In this document: positions 63,261-64,000 of the stretch, one piece after another
How positions within the stretch are numbered: position 1 is the first letter of the stretch
Layout of the letters: every line of letters begins with the position of its first letter
Assembly (NCBI RefSeq): GCF_037991315.1
Contig: NZ_CP150300.1
Location: 4,650,001 to 4,714,000 of the forward strand
DNA from: Paenibacillus sp. FSL H8-0079
Lineage (GTDB): Bacteria > Bacillota > Bacilli > Paenibacillales > Paenibacillaceae
Reading direction: 5' to 3'
Length of the DNA stretch: 64,000 bases
Translations under genes and position numbers: made by a program
Notes under the pieces: generated by a model
What the model saw: only the letters and a program-made list of their open reading frames with translations
The model's database searches: none
What the model was told of the DNA's origin: nothing

Positions 63261-63755
63261 CTACGTCTGAGAAACAAATAAACTATCCAAAAGGTCAGTG
63301 AAACTTTCTGTGATCAGTCTGATATGTTCTTCCTCTAGAGGAAGTTTCTTTTCAATATAATTGTCATAATCCATATCGAAATGATATACACTCCCTTTAT
63401 TAGGTCCTTCTACTACAATACAAACTAAATTATTCCTCGGTGTCTCACCTATTGGATAATAAATTCTCGATAAAATATTTGCTTCTGTGTACAGACGATA
63501 CTTTTGTTCTGAATTATTATTTAAATTATTAGACAAAGGAAAAAACATCAAAATAGAAGACTCTATTTCACCTTCTTTTTGGTCATCATTTGTAGTAAAT
63601 CTCCTTCTAGTACCAGTTTTTCCACCATTCTTTACCATTAAAAATTTCTTATAATCATCAGGGAAAATCATATTATACTTCTTCTCGACTATCTCAATCT
63701 CCTGAAGACTTACAGGAGGATATGAACTTTTAATAATATTTTCATCTATATCCAT
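63261..63755 (-). CDS. SMI1/KNR4-family immunity-type protein
   Basis: A 164-residue SUKH-superfamily (SMI1/KNR4) protein. The signature is in SLQEIEIVEKKYNMIFPDDYKKFLMVKNGG, and the later YYPIGETPRNNLVCIVVEGPNKGSVYHFDMD fits the strand-rich core. SUKH proteins protect against a wide range of nuclease toxins. It starts 26 bp after the partial SMI1/KNR4 gene at the window end. Confidence 0.85.
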   Translation of the reverse strand: MDIDENIIKSSYPPVSLQEIEIVEKKYNMIFPDDYKKFLMVKNGGKTGTRRRFTTNDDQKEGEIESSILMFFPLSNNLNNNSEQKYRLYTEANILSRIYYPIGETPRNNLVCIVVEGPNKGSVYHFDMDYDNYIEKKLPLEEEHIRLITESFTDLLDSLFVSQT

Positions 63756-63781
63756 ACTTATCTACCCACCTATTAAGAAAG

Positions 63782-64000
63782 TCAATAAAATTCATCGCTG
63801 GCCTCATGTAATGTTTCTAAGAGCTCAGAAAAACTGTTACATACCTCAGTAATGGAGTCCTCACCAAATTCTTCATTGTTAAGAAATACAACTGAAGGTG
63901 AATTTTCACTTTTTCGGTAATCAAAGCAAAGCTGATTGCCAAAAGGATCTGTTCCAAATGGAAATATCCCTTTTGGCATGAAATCACTTATAAATTCATA
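63782..64000 (-). CDS. SMI1/KNR4-family protein, N-terminus beyond the window
   Basis: The frame is open to the last base and reads YEFISDFMPKGIFPFGTDPFGNQLCFDYR, then PSVVFLNNEEF and a C-terminal helix ending LHEASDEFY. This is the C-terminal half of a SUKH-type protein (FPFGTDPFGNxxCFDY motif). The internal ATG at 63979 is not the start. It forms a tandem with the next SMI1/KNR4 gene. Confidence 0.8.
   Translation of the reverse strand, partial: YEFISDFMPKGIFPFGTDPFGNQLCFDYRKSENSPSVVFLNNEEFGEDSITEVCNSFSELLETLHEASDEFY

Noticed and set aside
1..64000. CRISPR arrays, tRNA or rRNA genes, prophage, intact insertion sequences
   Set aside because: No regularly spaced repeats, cloverleaf-type sequences, rRNA segments, transposase, integrase or phage structural genes were recognised on reading.

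Overview
The window looks like chromosomal DNA of an endospore-forming Firmicute, most probably a Paenibacillus. Reasons: gpr, spoIIP, yqxA and a spoVA cluster are present; the gene orders rpsT-gpr-spoIIP-yqxA-lepA-hemW-hrcA-grpE-dnaK and yqeG-yqeH-aroE-yhbY-nadD-yqeK-rsfS-yqeM-comER-comEA-comEB-comEC-holA match Bacillales; and AraC-type two-component plus MsmX-dependent sugar ABC modules are typical of Paenibacillus. No rRNA, tRNA, CRISPR array, intact transposase or prophage was seen.

Layout. 1-13 kb (mostly minus strand): heat-shock operon hrcA-grpE-dnaK behind a perfect CIRCE operator, a GNAT acetyltransferase, hemW, lepA, yqxA, spoIIP, gpr, then rpsT (plus) and holA. 12-18 kb: an ECF sigma/anti-sigma pair with its own ECF-type promoter, a secreted RCC1/copper-amine-oxidase-like protein gene broken by a stop exactly at its signal-peptide cleavage site, and small membrane proteins. 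18-26 kb: comEC, comEB, comEA, divergent comER, and leuS behind a leucine T-box. 26-38 kb: a kinase-like APH protein, the yqe ribosome-biogenesis/NAD/shikimate cluster, and a MoxR-DUF58-transglutaminase operon. 38-43 kb: spoVAC-AD-AE, an M42 peptidase, and two tiny single-TM ORFs. 43-48 kb: nirB-nirD-nirC behind two FNR-like boxes, each with a -10 element at class II spacing, then a YfbR-like HD protein. 48-54.5 kb: a sensor kinase/AraC response regulator diverging from a lipoprotein SBP and two permeases, with a perfect cre between them. 54.5-56 kb: an Rrf2 repressor and a QorB-like oxidoreductase with palindromic operators.

56-64 kb is an accessory island that becomes visibly AT-rich from about 59 kb. 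It holds KptA, an Imm48-like protein, an AbiEii-like nucleotidyltransferase with an unknown partner, and then a run of immunity-type genes: YwqK (frameshifted), YezG, a WG-repeat protein, DUF6985, and two SMI1/KNR4 proteins. It also holds the decayed C-terminus of an HNH/endonuclease VII-like toxin. That toxin remnant and its likely immunity gene are bracketed by two diverged direct repeats of about 210-250 bp.

Three copies of an unrelated intergenic element with terminal inverted repeats (67 to about 190 bp) lie at 28.2, 42.2 and 57.3 kb. The most rewarding points for follow-up are the repeat-bracketed toxin/immunity module, this three-copy element, the tandem FNR arrangement, the amber codon at the signal-peptide junction and the AbiEii partner pair.
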